From an uncultured Granulosicoccaceae bacterium (lineage in GTDB: Bacteria > Pseudomonadota > Gammaproteobacteria > CALCKW01), in assembly GCA_937965695.1 (NCBI GenBank), contig CALCKW010000052.1, forward strand, positions 1-54,992: DNA of 54,992 nucleotides. The letters are read 5' to 3'. Below the pieces are notes generated by a model that ran no database searches, had not been told where the DNA came from, and saw only the letters and a program-made list of their open reading frames with translations. This document shows positions 7,730 through 16,033 of this stretch, one piece after another (the stretch's first letter is position 1; every line of letters starts with the position of its first letter). The position numbers and the translations under genes were made by a program.

Positions 7730-10465
7730 ATGGCCACCGATGCGCCTTTGGTTTTAGTTGATGGTTCGTCGTATTTGTTTCGAGCCTTTCACGCATTGCC
7801 ACCATTGACCAACAGTAGCGGTGAGCCTACTGGGGCAATCCATGGGGTGGTTAATATGCTGAAACGCTTGTTAGCTAATTATCCTACGCGTGATTTTGTA
7901 GTGATATTTGACGCACCTGGCAAGACCTTCCGGCATGACATGTACCCAGAATACAAAGCCAATCGTCCACCGATGCCCGATGAGCTGCGTAGCCAAATAG
8001 AGCCATTGCATGCGATTGTTCGCGCTTTGGGCATGCCGCTTATCGCCGTACCTGAGGTCGAGGCAGACGATGTAATCGGCACCTTGGCCAAGCAAGCCAG
8101 TGATGCTGGGCGAACCGTTGTTATTTCTACGGGCGATAAAGACATGGCGCAATTGGTGGACGAGCGAGTGACGCTAGTCAACACCATGAGCGACACCACC
8201 TTGGATATTGCAGGGGTTAAAGAGAAGTTTGGCGTAGCCCCTGAGCGCATCATCGATTATCTGGCACTCATGGGTGACAAGGTTGACAATATTCCTGGTG
8301 TGCCAAGTTGCGGGCCTAAAACGGCTGTCAAATGGCTCGACTTATACGGGAGTCTCGATGAAGTGATAGCGCGCGCTGATGAGGTCAAAGGAAAGATCGG
8401 TGAAAAGCTTCGTGCAGCTATACCCGATTTGCCATTGTCCTATCAGTTGGCCACGATCGACTGTGAAGTTGAATTGAATCTAGACGAAGACTCGCTGACT
8501 TTGAGTGAGCAAGACACCGATGCATTACGGGATTTGTATACCCACCTAGAGATGCGCACAGCACTGCGCGATTTGGGTGAACCGACAATAGACGTGGGTG
8601 AGCAAGCGGCTGTCATCGCGAGTGAACCAACAGCGTCCGCAGGTGTTTTTGTTGCAGTGAAGAACCACGAAGTCGTCACGGATGCCAGTCGCTTTGGCGA
8701 GTGGCTTGCCCGATTGGCAGCAGCGCCGCATTTCGCTTTCGATACTGAAACCACTAGCTTGCAATACATGAAAGCACGAGTCGTCGGTGTTTCTTTCGCC
8801 GTAGAAGCAGGCGAAGCAGCCTATGTCCCTTGTGGACACGACTACGAAGGGGCTCCTGAGCAGCTATCACTGGATGACGTATTGGGGGGGCTTGCACCGC
8901 TACTGTCTGACCCCAATAAAGTCATTGTTGGGCAAAACCTTAAATACGATCTTCACGTTCTTGCCAATCACGGTGTAGAGGTCGCTGCTCAATTGCACGA
9001 CACCATGTTGCAGTCTTATATGCTGGATGCTGCTGGGTCTCGCCACGACATGGACACGTTGGCGCAAAAGCATCTAAACGTTAAGACGATAAAATACGAA
9101 GAGGTTGCAGGCAAAGGCAAGGCGCAACTGAGCTTTGAAAAAATTGAATTAGAGAAGGCTGGCCCCTATGCCGCTGAAGACGCTGATATAACCCTGCAGC
9201 TTCATCAGCAGCTCTGGCCTCAGCTAGAAGCCGACGAACGCTTGGCGCAGCTCTATCATGAAGTGGAAATCCCTCTCCTTCGTGTGCTTAAGCGTGTGGA
9301 AGAAAATGGTGTTAGCGTAGATTGTGATGCGTTGTCGGAGATGAGTACTGAGTTTGCTGCAGAGATGTCTAGTACCGAAAAAGCTGCACATGAAGATGCG
9401 GGCGAAGAATTTAATCTCAGTTCACCCAAGCAAATTCAAGCAATTTTTTTTGAGAAAAAAGGTTTGCCCGTGATTCGTAAAACGCCCAAAGGACAGCCTT
9501 CCACCGCTGAAGATGTTTTGGAGCAATTGGCGGAAGACTATGAACTGCCACGATTGATTTTACGTCACCGCACCTTGTCCAAACTCAAATCGACATACAC
9601 AGACAAATTACCACTAGAGGTGCAAGAACGAACAGGTCGCGTGCACACGTCTTATCATCAAGCCGTTGCGTCCACGGGTCGATTGTCATCTGCGGAGCCT
9701 AACTTGCAAAATATTCCCGTGCGTAGACCTGAAGGGCGCCGCATTCGTCAGGCGTTTGTTAGTGGCAAAAACCGTTCGTTAGTGGCGGCGGATTATTCGC
9801 AAATTGAATTGCGCATCATGGCGCATTTATCTCAAGACGAAGGCCTGCTAAATGCCTTTGCCTCCGGATTGGATGTGCACAGTGCAACCGCCGCAGAGGT
9901 TTTTGAAGTTGAAATCGACGCAGTCGAAAACGATCAGCGTCGTGCTGCTAAAGCGATCAATTTTGGCCTTATTTACGGTATGTCTGCCTTTGGACTGGCG
10001 AAACAGTTGGATTTGTCGCGTACTGAAGCGCAGCTGTACATTGATCGTTACTTTGAGCGTTATCCAGGTGTAAAGCGTTATATGGATGAAACTCGAATGG
10101 AGGCGCATGAGGTGGGTTTTGTTGAGACCGTGTTTGGGCGCCGCCTCTATTTGCCTGACATCAACTCGAGCAACAGCAACATGCGCAGTTACGCCGAGCG
10201 CACTGCAATCAATGCACCGATGCAGGGTACAGCTGCAGATATTATTAAAAAGGCGATGATCTCAGTGGACGACTGGCTGCGGGCTAAATTGCCAGATGCA
10301 CTTATGGTCATGCAAGTGCACGATGAATTGGTGTTTGATATCTCCGATGCAGACCTGCCTGTTTTACAAGAGCATATTCCCGCGTTGATGGCTGATGTTG
10401 CCGAGTTGAGCGTACCCTTGGTTGTGGATGTAGGGACCGGACAAAATTGGGATGAAGCCCATTAA
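7730..10465 (+). CDS. polA: DNA polymerase I
   Basis: A 911-residue family A polymerase, close to the usual length. Residues 1 to about 290 are the 5'-3' exonuclease (FDAPGKTFRHDMYPEYKANR, MGDKVDNIPGVP). Residues about 320-510 form the 3'-5' proofreading domain (FAFDTETTSLQ, then YAAEDADITLQL). The C-terminal polymerase domain has motif A VAADYSQIELRIMAHLS near residue 685, motif B RRAAKAINFGLIYGMSAFGL and motif C MQVHDELVFD near residue 863. All catalytic Asp residues are present. It fills Okazaki gaps and repair patches. The ATG is preceded by GGAG. No gene partner is cotranscribed upstream. Confidence 0.98.
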   Translation: MATDAPLVLVDGSSYLFRAFHALPPLTNSSGEPTGAIHGVVNMLKRLLANYPTRDFVVIFDAPGKTFRHDMYPEYKANRPPMPDELRSQIEPLHAIVRALGMPLIAVPEVEADDVIGTLAKQASDAGRTVVISTGDKDMAQLVDERVTLVNTMSDTTLDIAGVKEKFGVAPERIIDYLALMGDKVDNIPGVPSCGPKTAVKWLDLYGSLDEVIARADEVKGKIGEKLRAAIPDLPLSYQLATIDCEVELNLDEDSLTLSEQDTDALRDLYTHLEMRTALRDLGEPTIDVGEQAAVIASEPTASAGVFVAVKNHEVVTDASRFGEWLARLAAAPHFAFDTETTSLQYMKARVVGVSFAVEAGEAAYVPCGHDYEGAPEQLSLDDVLGGLAPLLSDPNKVIVGQNLKYDLHVLANHGVEVAAQLHDTMLQSYMLDAAGSRHDMDTLAQKHLNVKTIKYEEVAGKGKAQLSFEKIELEKAGPYAAEDADITLQLHQQLWPQLEADERLAQLYHEVEIPLLRVLKRVEENGVSVDCDALSEMSTEFAAEMSSTEKAAHEDAGEEFNLSSPKQIQAIFFEKKGLPVIRKTPKGQPSTAEDVLEQLAEDYELPRLILRHRTLSKLKSTYTDKLPLEVQERTGRVHTSYHQAVASTGRLSSAEPNLQNIPVRRPEGRRIRQAFVSGKNRSLVAADYSQIELRIMAHLSQDEGLLNAFASGLDVHSATAAEVFEVEIDAVENDQRRAAKAINFGLIYGMSAFGLAKQLDLSRTEAQLYIDRYFERYPGVKRYMDETRMEAHEVGFVETVFGRRLYLPDINSSNSNMRSYAERTAINAPMQGTAADIIKKAMISVDDWLRAKLPDALMVMQVHDELVFDISDADLPVLQEHIPALMADVAELSVPLVVDVGTGQNWDEAH

Positions 10466-10537
10466 ACCTTTCGCTGGCTCAGCTATTTGCACAGCGCTAG
10501 TAGGTCGCCTTTCTTCAACTTGGGATGTGAATACAAC

Positions 10538-10927
10538 ATGGAATTTGTAGAGCTAATCGCAATATTTGCTGTGCTACAGTTTTTTTTCTTTGGCGCGATG
10601 ACGGGGCGTGCGCGCCGAGATTCAGGCTTAAAAGCACCGGCGATGGTTGGTCACGAAGGTTTTGAGCGCATGTATCGCGTTCAAATGAATACGCTGGAGA
10701 CGCTGGTTGTGTTTCTTCCTGCGCTATTCCTGGCCGGGAAATATTGGCCTGCTCTCGTGGTGGCAGGCCTTGGGTTGATTTACGTCGTGGGTCGGTTTCT
10801 CTATTGGCGGGCCTACGTCTCTGACCCTGCACAACGTGGTTTAGGCTTTATGCTTTCGATGGTTCCGACATTTTTGCTTGTTCTGCTTGCACTGCTTGGC
10901 ATATTGATCTCATTGCTGAGATTGTAG
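10538..10927 (+). CDS. MAPEG-family membrane protein
   Basis: A 129-residue protein with four predicted hydrophobic helices. The stretch FERMYRVQMNTLETLVVFLP matches the MAPEG core (ERxxRvqxNtlE), as in microsomal glutathione transferase and the bacterial YecN-like members. GRFLYWRAYVSDPAQRGLGF is also family-typical. MAPEG proteins are trimers acting on lipophilic or glutathione-linked substrates; most bacterial ones are uncharacterised. The start MEFVELIAIF at 10538 was chosen because the preceding in-frame codons would only add a hydrophilic leader. It lies 72 bases after polA on the same strand and may be read from it. Confidence 0.87.
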   Translation: MEFVELIAIFAVLQFFFFGAMTGRARRDSGLKAPAMVGHEGFERMYRVQMNTLETLVVFLPALFLAGKYWPALVVAGLGLIYVVGRFLYWRAYVSDPAQRGLGFMLSMVPTFLLVLLALLGILISLLRL

Positions 10928-10968
10928 ATGTAGATGCATTGGTGACTTATTTCTTTGCCAACGGTGGT

Positions 10969-11886
10969 TCACCATTTGCGTGTGGCGAGAAATACCCCAG
11001 CACCAGCCAAGGCTAAACCCGCCCAAGCTAACGAGGACATGATCTCACCCAGGACTATCCATGCAATTAGGGCTGCTAGCGGTGGTACCAAAAACAGCAA
11101 AGCAGAGACTTTACTGACTTCTCCGGCGCGAATCATTGCCAGCAGTAGACCGACCGCTATAACTGAATTGCCTATGACCAAGTAAGCCAAAGCAGCGGCG
11201 AAGCTCCACGTCCATTGCACTTCTGCCGTCTCAAGCCATAGCATTAATGGCAGTACGCCCGCTAACCCGGCGGCATAGCCGATTAGGTTCGTGGTAATAG
11301 GGTGGTGAGATAGACCAAAACGCTTTTCCCATAGGGTTGCGCCAGTGATTCCTATAAGGGAGGCGAAGGCACAAGCTAGGCCTGCGACAGGCAAGGATCC
11401 AATGTCGTAACGACTGATGATGACGAGCGCAGTACCAACGAGCGCAATTATCAGCCCGCCCCATTGTCGTTGGCTGATCTGCTCACCGCTCCATCGCGGG
11501 GCAATGAGAGCCACCAAAATAGGTTGCAACGCCATGATAAGGGCTGCTGTGCCTGCGGCAATGCCGTTGATAAACGCGAGGTAGCACAAACCAAAGTACA
11601 TGGCTTGCATTAGCCAACCAACAAAAGCTAAGTGCAACCAATCCTTAAGTGTCTTCGGTAGTTCAGGTCGAATAATAGCGAACAAAACTGCCATCAGCGC
11701 GAGAACACATGAATAACGCAGCACTAACAATGTCATTGGTGGCGAGTACTGCAAGCCCACTTTGGCAACTGAATAGCCACCAGCCCATAAAAACAAAAAA
11801 AAAATTGGTGCCGCGATCAGCCACCAAGGACGACTTTTTAGTGGCTCTTGGTCATTTTTTTTAGGTTGTGTGCTTTGATGGGACAA
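10969..11886 (-). CDS. EamA/DMT-family exporter
   Basis: A 305-residue integral membrane protein with about ten hydrophobic helices arranged as two EamA repeats, the organisation of the drug/metabolite transporter superfamily (RhaT/YdcZ-like permeases). Sequence features include PPMTLLVLRYSCVLALMA in repeat one and SKVSALLFLVPPLAALIAW in repeat two. The substrate is unknown. The only available start is TTG at 11886, since an in-frame stop lies a few codons upstream and the next ATG is inside the second helix; the start is therefore uncertain. It converges on the MAPEG gene. Confidence 0.88.
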   Translation of the reverse strand: MSHQSTQPKKNDQEPLKSRPWWLIAAPIFFLFLWAGGYSVAKVGLQYSPPMTLLVLRYSCVLALMAVLFAIIRPELPKTLKDWLHLAFVGWLMQAMYFGLCYLAFINGIAAGTAALIMALQPILVALIAPRWSGEQISQRQWGGLIIALVGTALVIISRYDIGSLPVAGLACAFASLIGITGATLWEKRFGLSHHPITTNLIGYAAGLAGVLPLMLWLETAEVQWTWSFAAALAYLVIGNSVIAVGLLLAMIRAGEVSKVSALLFLVPPLAALIAWIVLGEIMSSLAWAGLALAGAGVFLATRKW

Positions 11887-12058
11887 GGTCGTGGTGAAAT
11901 CTCAAGAATGGGAAGAGGTGCTTAGAAGAAAACCACTTCTATTTTGAATCAATACTGCGCAAAGCATGTCACTTACCGCGACGAAGGGCTAGCCAAGCGC
12001 CTAGCCTAAGATTGCCCGCACTCTTGTTGTTAGGAGCCGAGTCGCATAAATTGGCCTG

Positions 12059-12082
12059 AAAAAACCCTCGGTGAGCCCAAGG
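12059..12082 (-). terminator. Rho-independent terminator of engB-Tim44 unit
   Basis: On the minus strand CCTTGG, loop GCTCA and CCGAGG (one T-G wobble) are followed by G and TTTTTT. It lies about 16 bases beyond the stop codon of the Tim44-like gene. Confidence 0.75.
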
Positions 12083-12097
12083 CTACGCAAAGCTAGC

Positions 12098-12922
12098 TTA
12101 TAGCTCGTTGCGTTGCTGAATGCCGACGATAAGCCATGGCGAATCAGACTGGCGCAAATCGCGCTCTAAATGCCAGACCTCGTCGACATCATCCTTGCTC
12201 TTTTCTGTGGTGTCACTGGTTTGTCCGGTGTATAGCACGCTGATTTCGGCCAAGTGGTTATTGCTGTCAGCGCGGACAATCTGGGCGTCTAGAAAATCAA
12301 CGACCGTGTGCTCTGCTCCAGTGTTCTCAGCTCTTTGCGTAGCCAACTGAGCGTACAGAGCGGGGCTACAAAACTCGCGCACTTTGTCCATGTCATAGTC
12401 GTTCCACGCTTTTTGCAGCTCGGTAAAGTGGTCGCGAGCTGTGATGAGGAACTGCTTATTGTCGAAGCCTTGCGGTAAATTGAAGGGAATGTCACCGGCT
12501 ATTTTGCTATTACTGTTTGCAGAACCAGCATTCAGATTTTGCAGTCCGATGGATGAGCCCTCTGCCGCCGCTTGTCTCTGCATGCCCGCGGCTTGCCCCC
12601 GCAACAACTTCAGCAGCAGAAATGCGATACCAGCGAAGATCAGGATATCCATTATTTGCAAACTTTCAAACGCGCCGCCAAAAAACAGTGCAGCCAGAAG
12701 GCCTCCTGCCAGCAGTCCACCGAACATTCCTCCTATCATCCCTTTGCGGCCGGCCCCCGCTGTATTTGCTGCCGGCGTGTTGGTCTGTTTAGTTGGGGTG
12801 GTTTGGTGGGTGCTTTGGCGCTTTCCAAATGACTTAAAACCGCCAAGGCGTTTCGCCTCTGCATCGTTTACAGGGGCCATCACAAGGCCAAAGACAAAGG
12901 TCATCAAGGCAAGCATTCGCAT
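12098..12922 (-). CDS. Tim44-like domain membrane protein
   Basis: A 274-residue protein with an N-terminal signal or anchor (MLALMTFVFGLVMAP), a basic Gln/Thr-rich linker, a Gly-rich hydrophobic segment (GGMFGGLLAGGLLAALFFGG) and a second helix (ILIFAGIAFLLLKLL). The C-terminal 130 residues, from FLITARDHFTELQKAWNDYD to VDEVWHLERDL, match the Tim44/MBA1-type fold common in proteobacterial inner membrane proteins of this architecture. The role is unknown; in mitochondria the fold serves protein translocation. It follows engB by only 24 bases on the same strand and shares its terminator. Confidence 0.82.
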   Translation of the reverse strand: MRMLALMTFVFGLVMAPVNDAEAKRLGGFKSFGKRQSTHQTTPTKQTNTPAANTAGAGRKGMIGGMFGGLLAGGLLAALFFGGAFESLQIMDILIFAGIAFLLLKLLRGQAAGMQRQAAAEGSSIGLQNLNAGSANSNSKIAGDIPFNLPQGFDNKQFLITARDHFTELQKAWNDYDMDKVREFCSPALYAQLATQRAENTGAEHTVVDFLDAQIVRADSNNHLAEISVLYTGQTSDTTEKSKDDVDEVWHLERDLRQSDSPWLIVGIQQRNEL

Positions 12923-12945
12923 ATTAAAGTGTGTCTCTTATCGTA

Positions 12946-13581
12946 TTAGTCTTGACTGTCAGTATCGGGTTTTGACCCTTCTTGCCGATAATAGTAGCTG
13001 TCTAAAAGGCCTTGCAGATCGTCGATACCTTCTTTCTTTAAGGATGAGAACAGCTGCAGAGTTGCTTCGACTCCTGCGTCTTCCAGCGCCTTTTGTGTGG
13101 AAAGCAGAGTAGCCTTTGCCTGATTTTTACTGAGTTTGTCCGACTTGGTCAGCAGAAAGTGCAGCTCCGCACGGCCTTGCTGAATCCAGTCAATCATATT
13201 CCAGTCGTGATCGGTGAGTGGGCGACGAGCGTCCATGACAATCACCAAACAGGCTAGCGTTTCGCGCTCGGCCAAATACTGGCCCAAGGTGTCGCGCCAG
13301 TGCATGAGTTGACTGCGAGACACTTTGGCAAATCCATAGCCAGGCAGATCAACTAAGTAACGTCCTTCTTCATCGAGGGCGAAATAGTTCATCAGCTGTG
13401 TACGACCAGGTGTCTTCGACGTACGTGCCAGCTTTTTGTTACCTGTAAGGCAGTTTAAGGCACTGGACTTACCAGCGTTCGAGCGACCTGCAAAGGCGAT
13501 TTCGATACGGGAATCGGTCGGGCATTGAATTAGTTTGTGAGCGCTTTTGGTAAAACTAGCGCCGTGGTAGAGCGGTTTCAT
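12946..13581 (-). CDS. engB: Ribosome biogenesis GTPase EngB (YihA/YsxC)
   Basis: A 211-residue GTPase with the P-loop GRSNAGKSS, the G3 motif DLPGYG (in YLVDLPGYGFAKV) and the G4 motif LTKSDK. EngB binds the 50S precursor and helps its late maturation. The start MKPLYHGASFTKSA at 13581 fits the family length; an upstream in-frame extension of 22 codons is not conserved-looking. The gene is near polA, cytochrome c4 and dsbA, an order also found in Pseudomonas. It appears to be first in a two-gene unit with the Tim44-like gene. Confidence 0.96.
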   Translation of the reverse strand: MKPLYHGASFTKSAHKLIQCPTDSRIEIAFAGRSNAGKSSALNCLTGNKKLARTSKTPGRTQLMNYFALDEEGRYLVDLPGYGFAKVSRSQLMHWRDTLGQYLAERETLACLVIVMDARRPLTDHDWNMIDWIQQGRAELHFLLTKSDKLSKNQAKATLLSTQKALEDAGVEATLQLFSSLKKEGIDDLQGLLDSYYYRQEGSKPDTDSQD

Positions 13582-13780
13582 GGTGACACTCGTTATAGTG
13601 TGTTGCGTGTTATCGGGAGAATTAGCATTCTCACCGTACCGCAGCACTGCAGGACGGGTGATTTTTTGCTAGGATCCTAGGGTTAAACAGATTGTACGGC
13701 GGACGCGGCCTTCGGGCTACTCTCTAGAGCCTCCATGGGGATCCTTGTCCCTTCTAAGGTGCTTTTGGTCGAACCGCCAC

Positions 13781-13805
13781 TGCAGATGTGCGTTTGCCAT
13801 CTGCA
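13781..13805. promoter_or_regulatory. Inverted repeat upstream of cytochrome c4
   Basis: TGCAGATG (13781-13788) and CATCTGCA (13798-13805) are perfect eight-base arms around a nine-base spacer, 37 bases before the cytochrome c4 start. It could be an operator or a 5' UTR hairpin. No known regulator site was recognised. Confidence 0.35.
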
Positions 13806-13842
13806 TTGTCAAAAATTTCAGAACTATTTGTGAGTTAGCATA

Positions 13843-14448
13843 ATGGCAAAGGGAAAAATTTTGGCCGTAGTTGCGGCATTGGCGTTGGTTTCTCCGGCGA
13901 TGGCTGGTGGTGACGCAGAGGCAGGCAAGAGCAAAAGCGCTTCTTGCGCGGCCTGTCACGGCACTGACGGTAATTCAGCTGCAGCGACATTTCCAAAGAT
14001 TGCAGGTCAACACGCCGATTACATCGCCAAACAACTGGCAGATTATAAGTCTGGTGCGCGTCAAAATGCGCTGATGGTTGGTCAGGTTGCGGCCTTGAGC
14101 GAGCAGGACATGGCCGACTTGGGTGCATACTTCGCCACGGAGAAGGGCACTATTGGCAAAGCCAATGATGAAACCTTAGCGGCAGGTGAGGCTATCTACC
14201 GTGGCGGAATCCCTGAAACGGGTGCCGCCGCTTGTATGGCCTGCCACGGTATTAACGGTGCGGGGATGCCAGGTGCTGGCTTTCCTCAGTTGCGCGGTCA
14301 ATTTGCTGACTACACCAAAGCACAGCTGATGGCTTTCCGAGATGGCAGTCGCAACAACGACGGTGCTTCGGTCATGCGCAGTATGGCTAAGCGTATGACT
14401 GACGATGAAATCACTGCAGTCGCAGAATATATCGAAGGTCTAAACTAG
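13843..14448 (+). CDS. Cytochrome c4 (dihaem)
   Basis: A 201-residue periplasmic protein: a Sec signal (LAVVAALALVSPAMAG) is followed by two similar domains, each with a CxxCH haem site, C35-C38-H39 (CAACHG) and C131-C134 (CMACHG). Each domain repeats FPKIAGQHADYIAKQL or FPQLRGQFADYTKAQL, the hallmark of cytochrome c4. Distal Met ligands are plausible in NALMVGQ and SVMRSMAKRM. It carries electrons from the bc1 complex towards terminal oxidases (family knowledge). The position next to engB and dsbA matches Pseudomonas. Confidence 0.95.
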   Translation: MAKGKILAVVAALALVSPAMAGGDAEAGKSKSASCAACHGTDGNSAAATFPKIAGQHADYIAKQLADYKSGARQNALMVGQVAALSEQDMADLGAYFATEKGTIGKANDETLAAGEAIYRGGIPETGAAACMACHGINGAGMPGAGFPQLRGQFADYTKAQLMAFRDGSRNNDGASVMRSMAKRMTDDEITAVAEYIEGLN

Positions 14449-14883
14449 CATAAGTATCGGTTGCTTCTGGGAGTGGCGAAGTTTAGCTTTGTTTCTCCTG
14501 GAGGTGCCCGCTAGGCCTATGATTTGGGTGCGCTAAATAAGGCGCCTTACGGCTGCATCGATTATTGGCCTTAAATTCTCCCTTTGGAAAGCCACATCAT
14601 CGTCCACTGCAGTTACTTTTCTCAAATCAAATTTTGATTCTACAAACCGTTTGTAAGCGCCCTCGCATTTTTGTGTTTTGCGGACAGTCTTTAAAAAAAC
14701 ATCCTATATCCGACTCTATGAACGTGGCTTTGAGCTACAAACAGGCTTCGACTCGAGTTAACGATGTAATTATTCAGGCTAGGTCAGAGTACATTCAGAC
14801 GGCAAGAGCAGGAACTTTGCGGTCTTAGTTGAATCACAGATGTTCGGAAGTTAAAAATAATCACATAAGTTGGGGTGTAGTAC
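14449..14883. other. Intergenic region without a recognisable gene
   Basis: 435 bases between cytochrome c4 and dsbA. It contains an 87-codon open frame (14565-14828) with no signal peptide, domain or family resemblance and no good ribosome site, judged spurious. No clear terminator with a T tract was found. The last part before 14884 should hold the dsbA promoter and a GGGGTG ribosome site. Confidence 0.5.
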
Positions 14884-15525
14884 ATGGGAAACTTTAATAG
14901 ACGGACTTGGTTGGGAGCTATGGCAGCATTGTCCGTTGCCCGCGGAGCCACAGCGGCGGAACTGCAAGTGCCACTTGCGTTTGAAGAGTTACCCTTAGCT
15001 GTAGCGGATCGATCCGACGGTAAAGTCGAAGTGATAGAGTTCTTCTGGTATGGCTGCCCGCATTGCTATAGCTTGGAGCCCTCAATGAACAAGTGGCTTG
15101 CTGAGGCAATGCCGGAAAACGTCGTTTTCGTCCGTGAAGCACCGCCACTCAACCCTAGTTGGCAGGCTCATTCCCGCGCGTTCTACTCCGCCAGACAGAT
15201 GGGTGTAGTGGAAGAATTTCACGAGCCCTTTTTCGACGCTATCCACAAGGACAGGAATCAGAAGCTGCGAGAAGGCAATGAAGACGAGATAGTAGCTTTC
15301 GCTGAGTCAAGAGGAATAGACGGCAAAAAATTTAGAAGCATGATGTCATCGTTTATGGTTGATGGTGCTATGCGTAATGCAATGACATTGGCTGCTAAAT
15401 ACCGTTTGACTGGTGTGCCATCGATGATGGTTGCAGGGAAGTACAAAACCAGCGGTCAGTTAGCCGGTAGCTATGAAGTGATGCTAGAGGCGATTACCGA
15501 TTTGAGTACTCAACTCGGTAAGTAG
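14884..15525 (+). CDS. dsbA: Thiol:disulfide interchange protein DsbA
   Basis: A 213-residue periplasmic oxidase of the thioredoxin fold. The active site C58-P-H-C61 lies in EFFWYGCPHCYSLEP, and the cis-proline loop is TGVPSMMVAGKY near the C-terminus. CPHC is the DsbA dipeptide. It introduces disulfides into exported proteins and is reoxidised by DsbB. The N-terminus, NRRTWLGAMAALSVARGATA, contains an RR pair before the hydrophobic core, so export through Tat rather than Sec is possible. It is followed by its own terminator and sits downstream of cytochrome c4 as in Pseudomonas. Confidence 0.95.
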   Translation: MGNFNRRTWLGAMAALSVARGATAAELQVPLAFEELPLAVADRSDGKVEVIEFFWYGCPHCYSLEPSMNKWLAEAMPENVVFVREAPPLNPSWQAHSRAFYSARQMGVVEEFHEPFFDAIHKDRNQKLREGNEDEIVAFAESRGIDGKKFRSMMSSFMVDGAMRNAMTLAAKYRLTGVPSMMVAGKYKTSGQLAGSYEVMLEAITDLSTQLGK

Positions 15526-15549
15526 CCTGAAAGTTTCAACGTTGAAATA

Positions 15550-15575
15550 AACCCGGTTCATCACCGGGTTTTTTT
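15550..15575 (+). terminator. Rho-independent terminator of dsbA
   Basis: AACCCGG (15550-15556) pairs with CCGGGTT (15564-15570) around a seven-base loop, followed by seven T. It starts 25 bases after the dsbA stop. Confidence 0.92.
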
Positions 15576-16033
15576 GTGCCCAACAAAAATGAGAAAGAAT
15601 AAAGCGACTCGCTGAACGCGTTGTGGTGAGCCTCTTCTGTGGCCTCGGTTTTGATTGAAACTGTTGTGTTTCAAAATTGATACAATTAAGAAAGAGATTT
15701 GTTGTAGCAGTGTGATGACTCAAACACGATTCAAAGGTTTTTTTGTGGTTCAAGAGCGCAACCAGCACTCAATGTTATTGCAGTAAGCGCAGTAATTATT
15801 GTGTTTTAGCACGTCGAGCGTTATTTTCGCCGAAGTTGCTAGCCGATTTCCTTTAGCTGATCACTCGCTGATTGCGTGGGCAGGCGCAGACAAACACCTA
15901 GACAAGCCCCCTATTGCCTCTATTTATAAATATTTTTGCCGCTAGAGGTCTGATAATTCAGTTGAATTTCAATGTTAGGTTGATATGAATTCAGCGGATA
16001 TTTAATTTTCAAAACTTAACCTGCAGGTGAAGT
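15576..16033. other. Leader region of gap, with an inverted repeat
   Basis: About 460 bases without a supported gene. It holds the perfect inverted repeat TTGAAAC (15655-15661) / GTTTCAA (15668-15674), a possible operator, and an AT-rich stretch just upstream of the gap ribosome site (AGGTGA, seven bases before the ATG). A promoter for gap must lie here but no convincing -35/-10 pair was singled out. Confidence 0.45.

Noticed and set aside
12441..13112. Long plus-strand open frame opposite the Tim44-like and engB genes
   Set aside because: It is the antisense of two well-supported minus-strand genes and has no recognisable domain.
13582..13842. Small RNA of the Spot 42/ErsA type, which sits near polA and engB in other gammaproteobacteria
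   Set aside because: No terminator with a T tract and no recognisable core; polA and engB are also separated here by three genes.
14565..14828. 87-codon open frame between cytochrome c4 and dsbA
   Set aside because: No signal peptide, domain or family resemblance, no good ribosome site, and unusual residue composition for a protein; more likely a chance frame.
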